From NCBI GenBank assembly GCA_017430145.1, contig JAFRNP010000068.1, positions 1 to 52,469 of the forward strand: DNA of 52,469 nucleotides, written 5' to 3'. The translations under genes and the position numbers were made by a program. This document shows, in pieces, positions 44,370 to 52,469 of the stretch (its first letter is position 1; each line of letters begins with the position of its first letter). The notes under the pieces were generated by a model that did not search any database, was not told where the DNA came from, and was given only the letters and a program-made list of their open reading frames with translations. This stretch comes from Clostridia bacterium. GTDB lineage: Bacteria; Bacillota; Clostridia; Oscillospirales; Acutalibacteraceae.

Positions 44370-45359
44370 TCAGTCTTTTTCGTCAAACAGAAACGCTTCC
44401 ATGATCTGCAGGTATTGCAGCACCGTGCTGTCCACGGAGGCGTAGATCTCGTGCTTGCAGTTCGGAAGCTGCACCAGTCTGCCGTCCGGCACCATGGCGA
44501 TGAATTCATCTTCCTTTTCTGAAACAACGCTCTTATCGGTCTCGGGCTGGAACAGCAGGACCTTTGCGGTGATCCCGGCGCAGCGTTTGGGGTCCAGGTT
44601 CTTCTTCGCGACCTTCATGGCCTCCCGTACCCAGTAGTTAGAGGCGGAAGCAGTCTGCAGATGGCGGTTTTTGCGGCGCTTTTCGTTGTAGTATTCAAAG
44701 CGCGCGCGGCTGGTGTCGTGGCTGTCCTCAAAGGCGTAATCGGGGTTGTAGCCCTTGTGGATGAACACCCGCTTATCGCCCTTGCCCATGGCGATGAACA
44801 TATTCATGATGCGCTCGGTCATCTGCGGGGAGACGGGGCCGGACTGCGCCAGGATCATGGGCGCGGAGATGATCGCTTTTTCAAAGACGCCGGGCCAGGT
44901 CTGCAGGTGCTGCACGGCGATGGCGCCGCCCATGGAGTGGGCGTAGAGATACAGCGGCAGCCCGTTTCCGTTCGGGATCACCACGCGGCCGAGGAAGAAA
45001 TTGAGGTCCCGCACGTATTCCTCAAAGTGCCGGATGCTGACGGTTTCGGGGTCTTCGGGGTTGTAGCGGAAGGAGTGCCCGTGCCCCCGGTTGTCGATGA
45101 CGAACACGTTCAGGTCCATGCAAAGGAAGTTGTACGCCATCTCGCGGAATTTTTCGGCGCTCTCGGTAAAGCCGTGCACGACCACCATGTTGCCCATGGC
45201 GCCGTCCTTCAGGTACATTTCATAATGGATCGCGTTGCCGTCGTAGCTTTTGAACGTATCGTCTTTGCGCAGAGACGCAAGGTACGGTTCCACCTTCTCC
45301 CGCATGGTTTCGGCGTAGTTCTCCTCGCTGACAGGCAGCGTTTTGATTTTTCTTTCCAT
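44370..45359 (-). CDS. Alpha/beta hydrolase, monoacylglycerol-lipase/lysophospholipase-like
   Basis: The 329-residue cytoplasmic protein has an oxyanion strand VVVHGFTESAEKF, FVIDNRGHGHSF, nucleophile elbow LYAHSMGGAIAV (Ser near 143), acid in LLFQPETDKSV and His in LPNCKHEIY. This triad and the RGHGxS element are those of serine lysophospholipases or monoacylglycerol lipases. It is a single-gene unit convergent with the alkaline phosphatase gene. The role may be turnover of lipid products, which is inference. Confidence 0.88.
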   Translation of the reverse strand: MERKIKTLPVSEENYAETMREKVEPYLASLRKDDTFKSYDGNAIHYEMYLKDGAMGNMVVVHGFTESAEKFREMAYNFLCMDLNVFVIDNRGHGHSFRYNPEDPETVSIRHFEEYVRDLNFFLGRVVIPNGNGLPLYLYAHSMGGAIAVQHLQTWPGVFEKAIISAPMILAQSGPVSPQMTERIMNMFIAMGKGDKRVFIHKGYNPDYAFEDSHDTSRARFEYYNEKRRKNRHLQTASASNYWVREAMKVAKKNLDPKRCAGITAKVLLFQPETDKSVVSEKEDEFIAMVPDGRLVQLPNCKHEIYASVDSTVLQYLQIMEAFLFDEKD

Positions 45360-45438
45360 TCAGAATCCTCCTGCGGTCCTTATTCTTTTCCATTTTAACA
45401 CACCGGTTGAAAAAAAGCAAGGAATTCGCAAAAAGATA

Positions 45439-45467
45439 TTTACTTCACGCTGAAAAAGTGGTAGTAT
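45439..45467 (+). promoter_or_regulatory. Promoter of the acyltransferase-domain and SGNH genes
   Basis: TTTACT (45439-45444), 17-bp spacer and TAGTAT (45462-45467), 35 bp before the ATG with its AAGAGG site. Confidence 0.65.
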
Positions 45468-45501
45468 ACTTATACAACTTCACAGAAAGAGGCAATAAAA
45501 T

Positions 45502-46410
45502 ATGCATAATACGCCCTATACTGCCGAGCTTATGCAGGCGTACCCCAAAGAAGCCGAAGCGCTTTTTACAGACGTGCTTAAGTCCCTTGACGGCACCGCC
45601 GCCGGCGCCGGATTCGACCGGCTGCTGGACGCCTATATGCAGACGCAGACGCTCTCTCTCGGCGACGCGCTTGCCGCCATAGACGCATTGGCGGAGACGA
45701 TGGGCATCAGCCCCTATACCCTCGATTTCGTGTTCATCATGAAATGCACGGAGATCGTAAAGGCGCGCTATGCGGCGGCAGGGATCGACGAAAAGAACTT
45801 TTGGCAGTCGGCGGACGATTTGCGCTGCAAGCTGCTGGAGTGCATCGAATGCAAGGGCGTGCCCGGCACCTTCGTCGCCGGGTGGAACGACGGCTTTCTG
45901 AAAATGAACCGCTTCGCCTACGGGCGTTTCCAGTATGAGGTTATCACTTACGATTTTGACTTTGATTTCGTGACCGCCTCGGGCAAAAAAATAACCTCCG
46001 GCGACACGCTGATCAATTTCCATATCCCGTCCTCCGGCGTACCGCTGACGGACGAGGTGCGTATGGCGTCTTATAAAGAGGCGTACGGGCATTATAAGCA
46101 TCTGTTCCCGGACGGACAGGTCGTTTTCCGCTGCAGCTCCTGGCTGCTGTATCCGCGGCATAAGGAGTTTTTACCGCCGCAGTCGAATATTCTGAAATTC
46201 CTCAGTGATTTTGAGATCATCTGCTGGGAAGAAAAAGAGAACTTCGGCGATATCTGGCGCGTGTTCGGCAGATACGCGGACCTGCCTTACGATCAGCTGC
46301 CCCGGGATACCTCCCTGCGCAAGGCCTACGCCGAGTGGCTGTGCGCCGGCAACAAAAGCGGCAGCGGCTGCGGCGTGATCGTGTTCGACGGCGAAAAGAT
46401 CATCCGCTGA
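45502..46410 (+). CDS. Acyltransferase-domain protein (NAT_N/GNAT_C-like)
   Basis: The 302-residue cytoplasmic protein has a helical N-terminal half (LGDALAAIDALAETMGIS; LDFVFIMKCTEIVKARY). The beta-rich C-terminal half (LKMNRFAYGRFQYEVI; SGDTLINFHIPSSGVPLTDE; VVFRCSSWLLYP; ILKFLSDFEI) matches what I recall of the NAT_N plus GNAT_C acyltransferase-domain family of Firmicutes. Their substrate is not known. It is followed after 45 nt by an SGNH hydrolase gene, so an acylation/deacylation pair is possible. Confidence 0.68.
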   Translation: MHNTPYTAELMQAYPKEAEALFTDVLKSLDGTAAGAGFDRLLDAYMQTQTLSLGDALAAIDALAETMGISPYTLDFVFIMKCTEIVKARYAAAGIDEKNFWQSADDLRCKLLECIECKGVPGTFVAGWNDGFLKMNRFAYGRFQYEVITYDFDFDFVTASGKKITSGDTLINFHIPSSGVPLTDEVRMASYKEAYGHYKHLFPDGQVVFRCSSWLLYPRHKEFLPPQSNILKFLSDFEIICWEEKENFGDIWRVFGRYADLPYDQLPRDTSLRKAYAEWLCAGNKSGSGCGVIVFDGEKIIR

Positions 46411-46455
46411 CAATAAAAAAAGATATGCGCTTAACGCGCAGAAAGGAAGAAGAGT

Positions 46456-47079
46456 ATGAAAACATTCGTATTTCAGGGAGATTCCATCACCGACGCCGGC
46501 AGAAGCCGCAGCGACGACAACAACCGGGGCTGCGGGTATCCCACGCTTTGCGCGGCAAAGCTCGGCGCGAAATACCCGGACGCGTACCGGTTTCTGAACC
46601 GCGGCGTGAGCGGCGACCGCATTGTGGATGTCTACGCGCGCATCCGCCGCGACCAGATCAACCTTGCGCCGGATTATCTGAGCATTCTGATCGGGATCAA
46701 CGACGTCTGGCATGAGTTCGGCGGCAGAAACGGCGTGGACGCAAAGAAATTTTATAAGGTCTACTGCGACGTGATCGAAGAGACGCTGGCGATGTGCCCG
46801 GGCGTAAAGATCTTCATTCTGGAGCCCTTTGTGCTCAAGGCCTGCGCCACCGAAGGCAACTGGGATATTTTCCGCAAGGAGACCGAGATGCGCGCCGCCG
46901 CTGCGAAGCAGGTCGCCGAAAAGTACGGGTTGGTGTTTGTCCCGCTGCAGGAGATGTTTGACAAAGCCTGCGAAAAGGCGCCCGCCAGCTACTGGCTGCT
47001 GGACGGCGTGCACCCCTCCGCCATGGGGCACGAACTGATCGCCGAAAAGCTGTGCGCGGCGTTTGAGGAAAACCGGTAA
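46456..47079 (+). CDS. SGNH/GDSL hydrolase
   Basis: The 207-residue protein has all four SGNH blocks: FQGDSITDAGR (nucleophile Ser near 9), NRGVSGDRIVD (Gly), LIGINDVWHE (Asn) and LLDGVHPSAMGH (Asp/His). It has no signal peptide, so it should deacetylate or de-esterify intracellular sugars. The family includes carbohydrate esterases. It lies in an operon with the acyltransferase-domain gene. Confidence 0.92.
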   Translation: MKTFVFQGDSITDAGRSRSDDNNRGCGYPTLCAAKLGAKYPDAYRFLNRGVSGDRIVDVYARIRRDQINLAPDYLSILIGINDVWHEFGGRNGVDAKKFYKVYCDVIEETLAMCPGVKIFILEPFVLKACATEGNWDIFRKETEMRAAAAKQVAEKYGLVFVPLQEMFDKACEKAPASYWLLDGVHPSAMGHELIAEKLCAAFEENR

Positions 47080-47100
47080 GAATCATTGTTTTTTTATGTG

Positions 47101-48192
47101 ATGAAATACAGAAAACACAATCAATTCCTGAAAAAACAGTTTGATATCCGGCTGCTGAGTGAATACCGAAACCGGCTGTTCGGGATCGCGATCCTTTCGA
47201 TCATTGTTTATCATGGCTTTGAGGACGTCATGCAAGCTTCCAAAGAAGGGTTACTGTTTTCTGGGGCGCTGATGAGCGTTACAGGCGCTTACAACAATTT
47301 GATCGGCTCCATCGGTGTTGAGATCTTTGTTTTTTTATCCGGCATGGGGCTTTATTTCTCCATGAAAAAGAACGATGCGGTTTTGCCTTTTTACAAACGG
47401 CGGGGCGAACGTCTTGTGAAACCTTATATTTTGTCGGCGCTCGTCTACTGGCCGGTCCGTTGCGCGATCCTTCGGGACTGGGATATCCCTGCGCTGCTTC
47501 TGAATATCTCGACCCTCTCGTTCTGGCTGAATGGCGTTAAAAACGTTTGGTATATTGCTTTTATCGCTGTGATGTATCTGGTTTATCCTTTGATCTTCCG
47601 GCTGTTTGAGCAAAAATATGCGCTGTGGTTCCCGGTTTTACTGCTTGGCTCCTTTGCAGCGGTATTCCTTCTGCGGCATTTTCTTCCGGCGTATTATAAC
47701 CTGTGGGAAATTGCGCTGTGGCGTATCCCGGTCTTTATTCTCGGTGCGGGTACCGGCGTATTGGTGTATCGTCAGGTAAAAGTTTCGTGGCTCTGGATCG
47801 GCGTGCTTTTGTTTATCGGTTTCGGCATAAAAGCAGCCCGATATTTCCTTCGGTCTGTTTCGTTCGTTCAGGCAGTGCCTTTCCGCTTGGTCAGTATTCT
47901 TTTTACGCCCGCAGTTCTGGTATTTTTGGTATTTCTGCTTTCTCTTGTGAAGTGGAAGCCGCTTCACGCCGTCCTCAGCTGGTTCGGCGGCATTTCACTG
48001 GAGCTTTACCTTTTGCATGTTATGTGCCGTTCTCTGCTCAACTGCATACAGGCGCATATGACTTCCAATTTACTGATATATTACGGTATGGCGGCTGTTT
48101 CCGTTCTCATGAGCTGGGGACTGTTTACGCTTTTGAACCGAAAAAAGAAGCCGGATAAAGCGCCGCCCCCGCCCGTTGTTCCGGTATGCTGA
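47101..48192 (+). CDS. Acyltransferase-3 family membrane protein (second copy)
   Basis: The 363-residue polytopic protein has LFGIAILSIIVYHGF (catalytic His), IGVEIFVFLSGMGLYFSM, RRGERLVKPYILSALVYW and ISLELYLLHVMCRSLL. This is the usual acyltransferase-3 layout, with a short Pro-rich C-terminus (APPPPVVPV). I chose the ATG at 47101 over a TTG at 47086; neither has a strong ribosome binding site. It follows the SGNH hydrolase by 21 nt and may O-acylate the same glycan pool. Confidence 0.82.
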   Translation: MKYRKHNQFLKKQFDIRLLSEYRNRLFGIAILSIIVYHGFEDVMQASKEGLLFSGALMSVTGAYNNLIGSIGVEIFVFLSGMGLYFSMKKNDAVLPFYKRRGERLVKPYILSALVYWPVRCAILRDWDIPALLLNISTLSFWLNGVKNVWYIAFIAVMYLVYPLIFRLFEQKYALWFPVLLLGSFAAVFLLRHFLPAYYNLWEIALWRIPVFILGAGTGVLVYRQVKVSWLWIGVLLFIGFGIKAARYFLRSVSFVQAVPFRLVSILFTPAVLVFLVFLLSLVKWKPLHAVLSWFGGISLELYLLHVMCRSLLNCIQAHMTSNLLIYYGMAAVSVLMSWGLFTLLNRKKKPDKAPPPPVVPVC

Positions 48193-48225
48193 AAAGGAAG
48201 TATCCTGAACAGTACATTCAAAAAG

Positions 48226-48260
48226 AAAAGAGATCCGTCATCTGAACGGACCTCTTTTTT
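48226..48260. terminator. Bidirectional terminator
   Basis: AAAAGAG-TCCGT pairs with ACGGA-CTCTTTT, with one bulged base on each arm, between the convergent acyltransferase and HExxH genes. Confidence 0.78.
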
Positions 48261-48271
48261 TGACGAATCGG

Positions 48272-48751
48272 TTATTGATCTGATTTTGTGCGGAGCAGCC
48301 CGCTCCATTTTTCGCCCCATGAATTTGCCCAGCTTTCACAATAGAGCTTATAGTAGGAGACGTTTCTGCGCTTGCGGTAGGCGGCGAAAAAGTTGCACCA
48401 TACGGCGCTCGGCAGACCGATCACGACCCAGAACAACGGGCCGAGCAGCAGGCACTGGATCGTGTGCCCGTATTCGTGGATGCGGGTATTGTAGGTCCAT
48501 TCCTTCTCCCGCTTATCGGCGATGAAGATGAACAGGCCCAGAGAAAGGCCGCCCTGGTTCCAGGAAATATAGCTGATATAGGCGTTGCAAAACCGCTCGT
48601 GCCGGCAGAAAGGGAAGGTGAGCAGGTACACGATCCCGCCGATCAGGTTAACGGGAAGCCCCCAGGTCCATTGAATGAGAAAGAACAGGATTTTCCCGAC
48701 GCCGTGTACGGCGATCGGATTCGTAGGGGAACGATGGAACGGAGAACGCAT
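48272..48751 (-). CDS. Membrane protein with an HExxH motif, uncharacterised
   Basis: The 159-residue protein has two or three hydrophobic segments (VNLIGGIVYLLTFPF; LSLGLFIFIA; LLLGPLFWVVIGLPSAVW). HEYGHTIQCLLLGP is a zinc-metalloprotease-type HExxH at the edge of a helix, and a later ESWANSWGEKW could give the third ligand. I have seen similar short HEYGHT proteins in Clostridia and Bacteroidia, but no activity is known to me. The chosen ATG at 48751 lacks a clear ribosome binding site, so the start may be wrong. It lies 63 nt downstream of the metallophosphoesterase and may be co-transcribed. Confidence 0.65.
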   Translation of the reverse strand: MRSPFHRSPTNPIAVHGVGKILFFLIQWTWGLPVNLIGGIVYLLTFPFCRHERFCNAYISYISWNQGGLSLGLFIFIADKREKEWTYNTRIHEYGHTIQCLLLGPLFWVVIGLPSAVWCNFFAAYRKRRNVSYYKLYCESWANSWGEKWSGLLRTKSDQ

Positions 48752-48814
48752 GGCTTTTGTTTACGGCGATGGAAAACGCCGCTTCCTTTCGTTAGTATTT
48801 GATTCGGTAATTTG

Positions 48815-49918
48815 TTATTCGCTTTCTGCAACGGCGCTGTTGCGCACCTGCGTCTGATCAAAGCTTCCGTCTGCATGAAGGATCAGTTTCGTATATCCCT
48901 GCAGCCAGTCCTTTTCCTCGTAACCGAGCTTGTTCCCGGTATTGTAGGAACCGTAGCCGGAGGGTTCGATGTAGCTGAGGCGGATCCCGTCGTACACGGC
49001 GGCAAAGTTGTTCATATGGTCGTGCCCGCAGAAAACCGCCTTCGTGCTGCCGCCCGCTTTGATCGCGTCAAACAGCCCAGTATCAAAGCCGGAGCAGCAG
49101 ACCCCTTCCAGCGTCTCCCCCATGAGGAAATCACCGGCCTCCCGCGCCTCTTTGACCTGCGGCAGCGGGATGTGCATCAGGACGACGGAGGACATGCCTT
49201 CCCACGTCTGTTTGTCGGCGGCAAGCGTTTCGGTATACCACTGTACCTGATCGGGCTTTACGCCGTCCGTCACCTTGTCCGTGACCTCGTAGCCGTACTG
49301 CGCCTTATCCTCGTCCGCCACCATATCGAAGGTGTCGAAGAAATAGAAGGTCTGCACGTGGCTCCCGTTTGCATCCAGCAGGTGCAGCGCGTAGTTGCAG
49401 TCGCCGGTCACGTCGTCTCTGCCGCGCTTCATCAGGCAGTGGTCGAAGGACGTGAAAATATCCATCATTTTGTCGCGCCTGACGGAGCCGGGGTTATCGC
49501 CCTCGTGGTTGCCGATGACGCCCGCCCAGTACACGCCAAGCTTTTCAAAGATTTTACCGAGCTGCCGGCAGCGCACGCCGTTGAGGGCCGAGGTGACGTT
49601 GTCGCCGCCCAGGAGCACCAGATCCGGTTTTTCGCGCCGGATATTCTCCACCAGATGGCTGACCGTCGTTTTTGAGGTCTTGTTTTTGCCGTCCAGGTGC
49701 ATATCCGTAAAAATCATGACTTTATATTCGTCTGTCCCCTCTTTTCGCACGGTCACGCTGTCAACGCCTTCGTCAACGACGGTGAGATCGCTGCCGACCG
49801 ACTGTACCGCGTTGATCCGGTAGTTCAGCGGATGCGGCAGAAAGCTCCATGTGACGCCGCCGGCGACGAGCAGAAAGACAAGGACTGCGGCGAGGAAGAT
49901 CTTTGTTTTTTTCTTCAT
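48815..49918 (-). CDS. Membrane-anchored metallophosphoesterase
   Basis: The 367-residue protein has an N-terminal membrane helix (IFLAAVLVFLLVAGGVTW) and the calcineurin-type motifs: MIFTDMHLDG, VLLGGDNVTS, VIGNHEGDN, VLMHIPLPQ and VFCGHDHMNNF. It should act on the outer side of the membrane. It is a distant paralogue of the secreted enzyme at 27349 but lacks the amphipathic C-terminal tail, being held by its N-terminal helix instead. GGAG lies before the start. It is 62 nt downstream of the subtilase gene, probably in one operon. Confidence 0.86.
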   Translation of the reverse strand: MKKKTKIFLAAVLVFLLVAGGVTWSFLPHPLNYRINAVQSVGSDLTVVDEGVDSVTVRKEGTDEYKVMIFTDMHLDGKNKTSKTTVSHLVENIRREKPDLVLLGGDNVTSALNGVRCRQLGKIFEKLGVYWAGVIGNHEGDNPGSVRRDKMMDIFTSFDHCLMKRGRDDVTGDCNYALHLLDANGSHVQTFYFFDTFDMVADEDKAQYGYEVTDKVTDGVKPDQVQWYTETLAADKQTWEGMSSVVLMHIPLPQVKEAREAGDFLMGETLEGVCCSGFDTGLFDAIKAGGSTKAVFCGHDHMNNFAAVYDGIRLSYIEPSGYGSYNTGNKLGYEEKDWLQGYTKLILHADGSFDQTQVRNSAVAESE

Positions 49919-49980
49919 ACGGTTTGTCTCCTTTGACGTTTTGTATTCCGGTTATTGTGTAATGCCGCTGCCGTTGTCTG

Positions 49981-52212
49981 TCAGGCGGCGGGAGAGGTGG
50001 TCGCGCTGACGATGACCCGGAAAGCGCCGCGGGTGGCGGGTTCCGACGGCGCGGTGGGCGCCTGGGTCACGGGCGGCGTGTAAGCATAGGTCGGCGGTTC
50101 TGTGGCAGGCGGCACCGTCACGGTCGGCGTATAAGGAGAGGTATACGGCTCCGAAGACGGCTGGGTGACCTGCGCGGGCGCGGTCGCCGGCGGTGCCGTA
50201 TACGGCTCGGTCGTGGCAGGGGCGCGGGTGGGCGCCTCGGTTACGGGCGCCTCGGTGACGGGCGTCCGGGGCAGGGTGACCGAGGCGGCGGTGATCGGGC
50301 GCAGGAAGATATCCTTCAGCTCCAGGACCTGCTGTGCGTCGACCTGTACGGGAGAGACCGCAGGCGCCGAAGTTATGCCGGCGAAATCGGATTCGTGGAT
50401 GTCCTCAAAATAATACGCCTCGTAGCCGTCGGTAAGGATCTTCAGGCCGTAGGTGCCCGCCGGGGCGATGAGCTCAAAATGCCCGTCGTCGTCGGTAACG
50501 GCGGTGGCTGCCGGCGCATCGGGGTCTCTGTCAAAGAGGCTGACGGTCGCGCCGACGATCGGTGCGTCATAGGACCGCTGGTCGTAGACGTATCCCACAA
50601 CGCTTCCGTTATTGGGGTCGGTGCGGTTTGTCAGCCCTGCGGCGGACTGGGCGAGTCCGACCGCCTGCGCGGCGTCCACCAGCTTATAACCGGTACATAC
50701 CGGGTTTCCGTACATGCAGACGCAGTTTTTGACCTGGGCGCCTGTCAGATTGTTGTTTGCCGCCCAGACCATCGCCGCGACGCCTGCCACGTGCGGGGCA
50801 GCCATGGAGGTCCCCTGAAATTCTCCGTAACTGTTGCCCGGCAGCGTGGAATAGATCATCGGCGTGCCGTCTTCCCCGTCGCCGCCCGGCGCGAATACGT
50901 CCACGCGGTTGCCGGCGTTGGAATAGCTTGCGCGTTCCATATCGAAACCGAGGGCGCCGACGACGATGATGCGGTCGTAAACGGCCGGGTACTGGTCTTT
51001 GGAAATTTTGGTTAAGGTCGAATTGTATTCGGATTCAAAGGGCGTCGGCAGGTCATAGGAATCGTTGCCTGCCGAGCAGACGATCACAAAATCGTAGCCT
51101 TTATTGAGCATCCGGTCCAGAAAACCGCCGATCACTTCCGCGGAATACTTGATATAGGAAAAGTGGTCGTCGGAAAAGTCGGTATACCACTGGGCAAGAT
51201 CTTCGTAATCGGACCAACAGGCTCCGCGGCTGGAGTTTATGACCTTTACGTTGCGAACGATCAGCTCCGCAAGGCTCAGCTTTTCGGCGGCGAGCGAAGA
51301 ATTGTACCGGATCGCGCCCTGGCCAGCGCAGTTGGACACCGCGTACAAACGGCCGTTTCCGTAAGGATAAACGCCGCAGATCCCGGCGTCGTTATCGGCG
51401 GCCGCCGCCATGGTGCCCGAAACGTGGGTCCCGTGGTCGGTATCCCCGGCGTACATGCCGTTGTGGCCGGCGTCGAAAAAGACTTCCGCATACTGCGATT
51501 TCAGGTCCTCGTGCCGGACGTCGAACCCGTTGTCGATGAGGCCCAGCCGGACCGGGTTCGTGGAAGGGGAGGCGGCAAGCAGCGACCAGGCGGCGGGGGC
51601 GTTGACAGCCTCCAGCCCCCAGCTGATCCCCTGCATATCCGTAGGATCCTGCAGGTCGGCGGCCCACTGTTCGCCGTAATGGATGCCCTCGGCTGTGACG
51701 CCGTACTGCTGATAATCGTCGGCAAACGCAAAATTCGGAGCGGCCTCGACGACGAGATCGTTTTCGAGAAGCCTGTTTGCCTGTTCGTTCAGTTCTTCAA
51801 GCGTCATGGGATTTCCGAAGCGGAGCTGGTAGTCGCCGGTCAGGGCGATCTCCCCGACGATCTCGGCGCCGGCGTTTTTGGCAAGCGCCTCCACGTCCGA
51901 ACGCGCCGTCCCGTCTTTGACGGCGATCAGGATCTCGTTGTCAACGTAGGCGCTGGCGTCGTCGATCGCCTTGACGTTTTCATCGGGCGCAGGGGAAAAG
52001 TACATGGCGCCGTAATTTTTATCCGCCTTCGGATCCGTCATGTCAATTTCGTTGACCTTTGAAAAAAGACGCGTTCCGCCCAAGGCAAAAAACAGGATCA
52101 CTCCCGCCGCAGCGACCGCCGCTGCACAGACGCCGATGATCAGCGGAATCCTGGACGTTTTCTTTCTGCCGCCTTCTGCGGAGACAAAGGTGCCGGAATA
52201 CTGGTTGTCCAT
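49981..52212 (-). CDS. Membrane-anchored S8 subtilase with Thr/Pro-rich C-terminus
   Basis: The 743-residue protein has an N-terminal anchor (IPLIIGVCAAAVAAAGVILF, residues about 20-40) and a propeptide-like region. The catalytic domain has RLGLIDNGFDVRHEDL (Asp about 227), DHGTHVSGTMAAA (His about 262) and FQGTSMAAPHVAGVAA (Ser about 468). A carboxypeptidase-regulatory-like beta module (NGSVVGYVYDQRS; DDDGHFELIAPAGTYGL) and about 90 residues of Thr/Pro/Ala repeats (TEAPVTEAPTRAPATT) follow. The start at 52212 has AAGGAGG 9 nt upstream. An upstream in-frame ATG at 52311 is rejected. It is a candidate surface protease, with no LPxTG motif. Confidence 0.9.
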   Translation of the reverse strand: MDNQYSGTFVSAEGGRKKTSRIPLIIGVCAAAVAAAGVILFFALGGTRLFSKVNEIDMTDPKADKNYGAMYFSPAPDENVKAIDDASAYVDNEILIAVKDGTARSDVEALAKNAGAEIVGEIALTGDYQLRFGNPMTLEELNEQANRLLENDLVVEAAPNFAFADDYQQYGVTAEGIHYGEQWAADLQDPTDMQGISWGLEAVNAPAAWSLLAASPSTNPVRLGLIDNGFDVRHEDLKSQYAEVFFDAGHNGMYAGDTDHGTHVSGTMAAAADNDAGICGVYPYGNGRLYAVSNCAGQGAIRYNSSLAAEKLSLAELIVRNVKVINSSRGACWSDYEDLAQWYTDFSDDHFSYIKYSAEVIGGFLDRMLNKGYDFVIVCSAGNDSYDLPTPFESEYNSTLTKISKDQYPAVYDRIIVVGALGFDMERASYSNAGNRVDVFAPGGDGEDGTPMIYSTLPGNSYGEFQGTSMAAPHVAGVAAMVWAANNNLTGAQVKNCVCMYGNPVCTGYKLVDAAQAVGLAQSAAGLTNRTDPNNGSVVGYVYDQRSYDAPIVGATVSLFDRDPDAPAATAVTDDDGHFELIAPAGTYGLKILTDGYEAYYFEDIHESDFAGITSAPAVSPVQVDAQQVLELKDIFLRPITAASVTLPRTPVTEAPVTEAPTRAPATTEPYTAPPATAPAQVTQPSSEPYTSPYTPTVTVPPATEPPTYAYTPPVTQAPTAPSEPATRGAFRVIVSATTSPAA

Positions 52213-52328
52213 ATGTAAGATCCTCCTTATGTCGGAGCCTGTCGGACAGCGCACAAGCGCTTCCCGCGGCAGGACTGTTTTTATATTATCATATTCGTTT
52301 CGGATTTGCAATGGAAAAACCGCAGGTT

Positions 52329-52469
52329 GTATGTGTCAAGTAGGAGTTGGCAAGTTTTTTCCATATAATTGCTGGAAATTTTTTCCATGTGATACGTATG
52401 GGAATATGAGTTGTATTTTTCAGATTTCACTCAACGGTTTAAGAGAGGAAATCTGTTTCAACCAAGTGA
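52329..52469 (+). mobile_element. Possible left end of an IS21-type element, cut by the window edge
   Basis: Beyond the subtilase promoter the sequence changes character: A+T-rich with a repeated TTTTTTCCAT (near 52354 and 52379). It ends without an ORF at the window edge. Multiple short terminal repeats before a transposase are typical of IS21 ends, and the sequence looks familiar as such, but no transposase is in view to confirm it. Confidence 0.3.

Overview
The window reads as chromosomal DNA of an anaerobic, gut-type Clostridia (Oscillospiraceae/Ruminococcaceae-like). This rests on moderately high G+C, strong AGGAGG-type ribosome binding sites, Gram-positive signal peptides, a LytTR/GHKL two-component pair, FeoA-FeoA-FeoB-FeoX iron transport, and secreted proteins with paired-Cys repeats typical of that group. 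The taxon is an inference. No rRNA, tRNA, CRISPR array or phage module was seen. The left edge lies inside a short dispersed repeat (MITE-like, second copy at 28640-28806). The right edge may enter an IS21-type end, so both edges may be assembly breaks at repeats.

Layout. 1-1040: MITE copy, small broken genes and one orphan gene. 1070-7400: two-component system, a MacB/FtsX-type ABC exporter and a surface protein, with a dyad operator and a terminator between the two transcription units. 7598-9440: AAA ATPase/DUF234 gene of accessory type and a truncated zinc-ribbon fragment. 9551-12454: large unassigned glycosidase-like protein. 12597-15895: an ECF-type sigma factor translationally coupled to a membrane-anchored serpin, then a decayed second sigma factor. 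15995-21727: a LytTR response regulator and GHKL kinase, then two large secreted proteins. All three transcription units carry the same 30-bp box exactly 6 bp upstream of the -35 hexamer, which makes this a self-contained regulon and the best candidate for a new system here. 21806-23450: 41-residue membrane peptide and ceramidase-family protein. 23560-25100: decayed mobile DNA (possible IS605 right end/omega-RNA and a broken MobA/MobL relaxase).

25348-27249: peroxide-defence operon (OhrR/MarR, glutathione peroxidase, flavodoxin, ferritin-like protein). 27349-28530: secreted metallophosphoesterase. 28875-32260: Feo iron operon behind a consensus promoter overlapped by TTAGC-N4-GCTAA-type boxes. 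32347-37149: TetR regulator, divergent GPH sugar symporter and GH78 rhamnosidase. 37219-39769: polar amino-acid ABC transporter. 39913-44272: LCAT-like secreted hydrolase, acyltransferase-3 and alkaline phosphatase. 44370-48192: alpha/beta hydrolase, GNAT_C acyltransferase-domain protein, SGNH hydrolase and a second acyltransferase-3. 48272-52212: HExxH membrane protein, anchored metallophosphoesterase and anchored subtilase.

A recurring theme is exported hydrolases acting on lipids and phosphate esters (ceramidase, LCAT-like hydrolase, alkaline phosphatase, two metallophosphoesterases) together with surface proteolysis control (serpin, subtilase). Three of the exported proteins share a C-terminal aromatic/cationic amphipathic tail, which may be an uncharacterised surface-retention signal.
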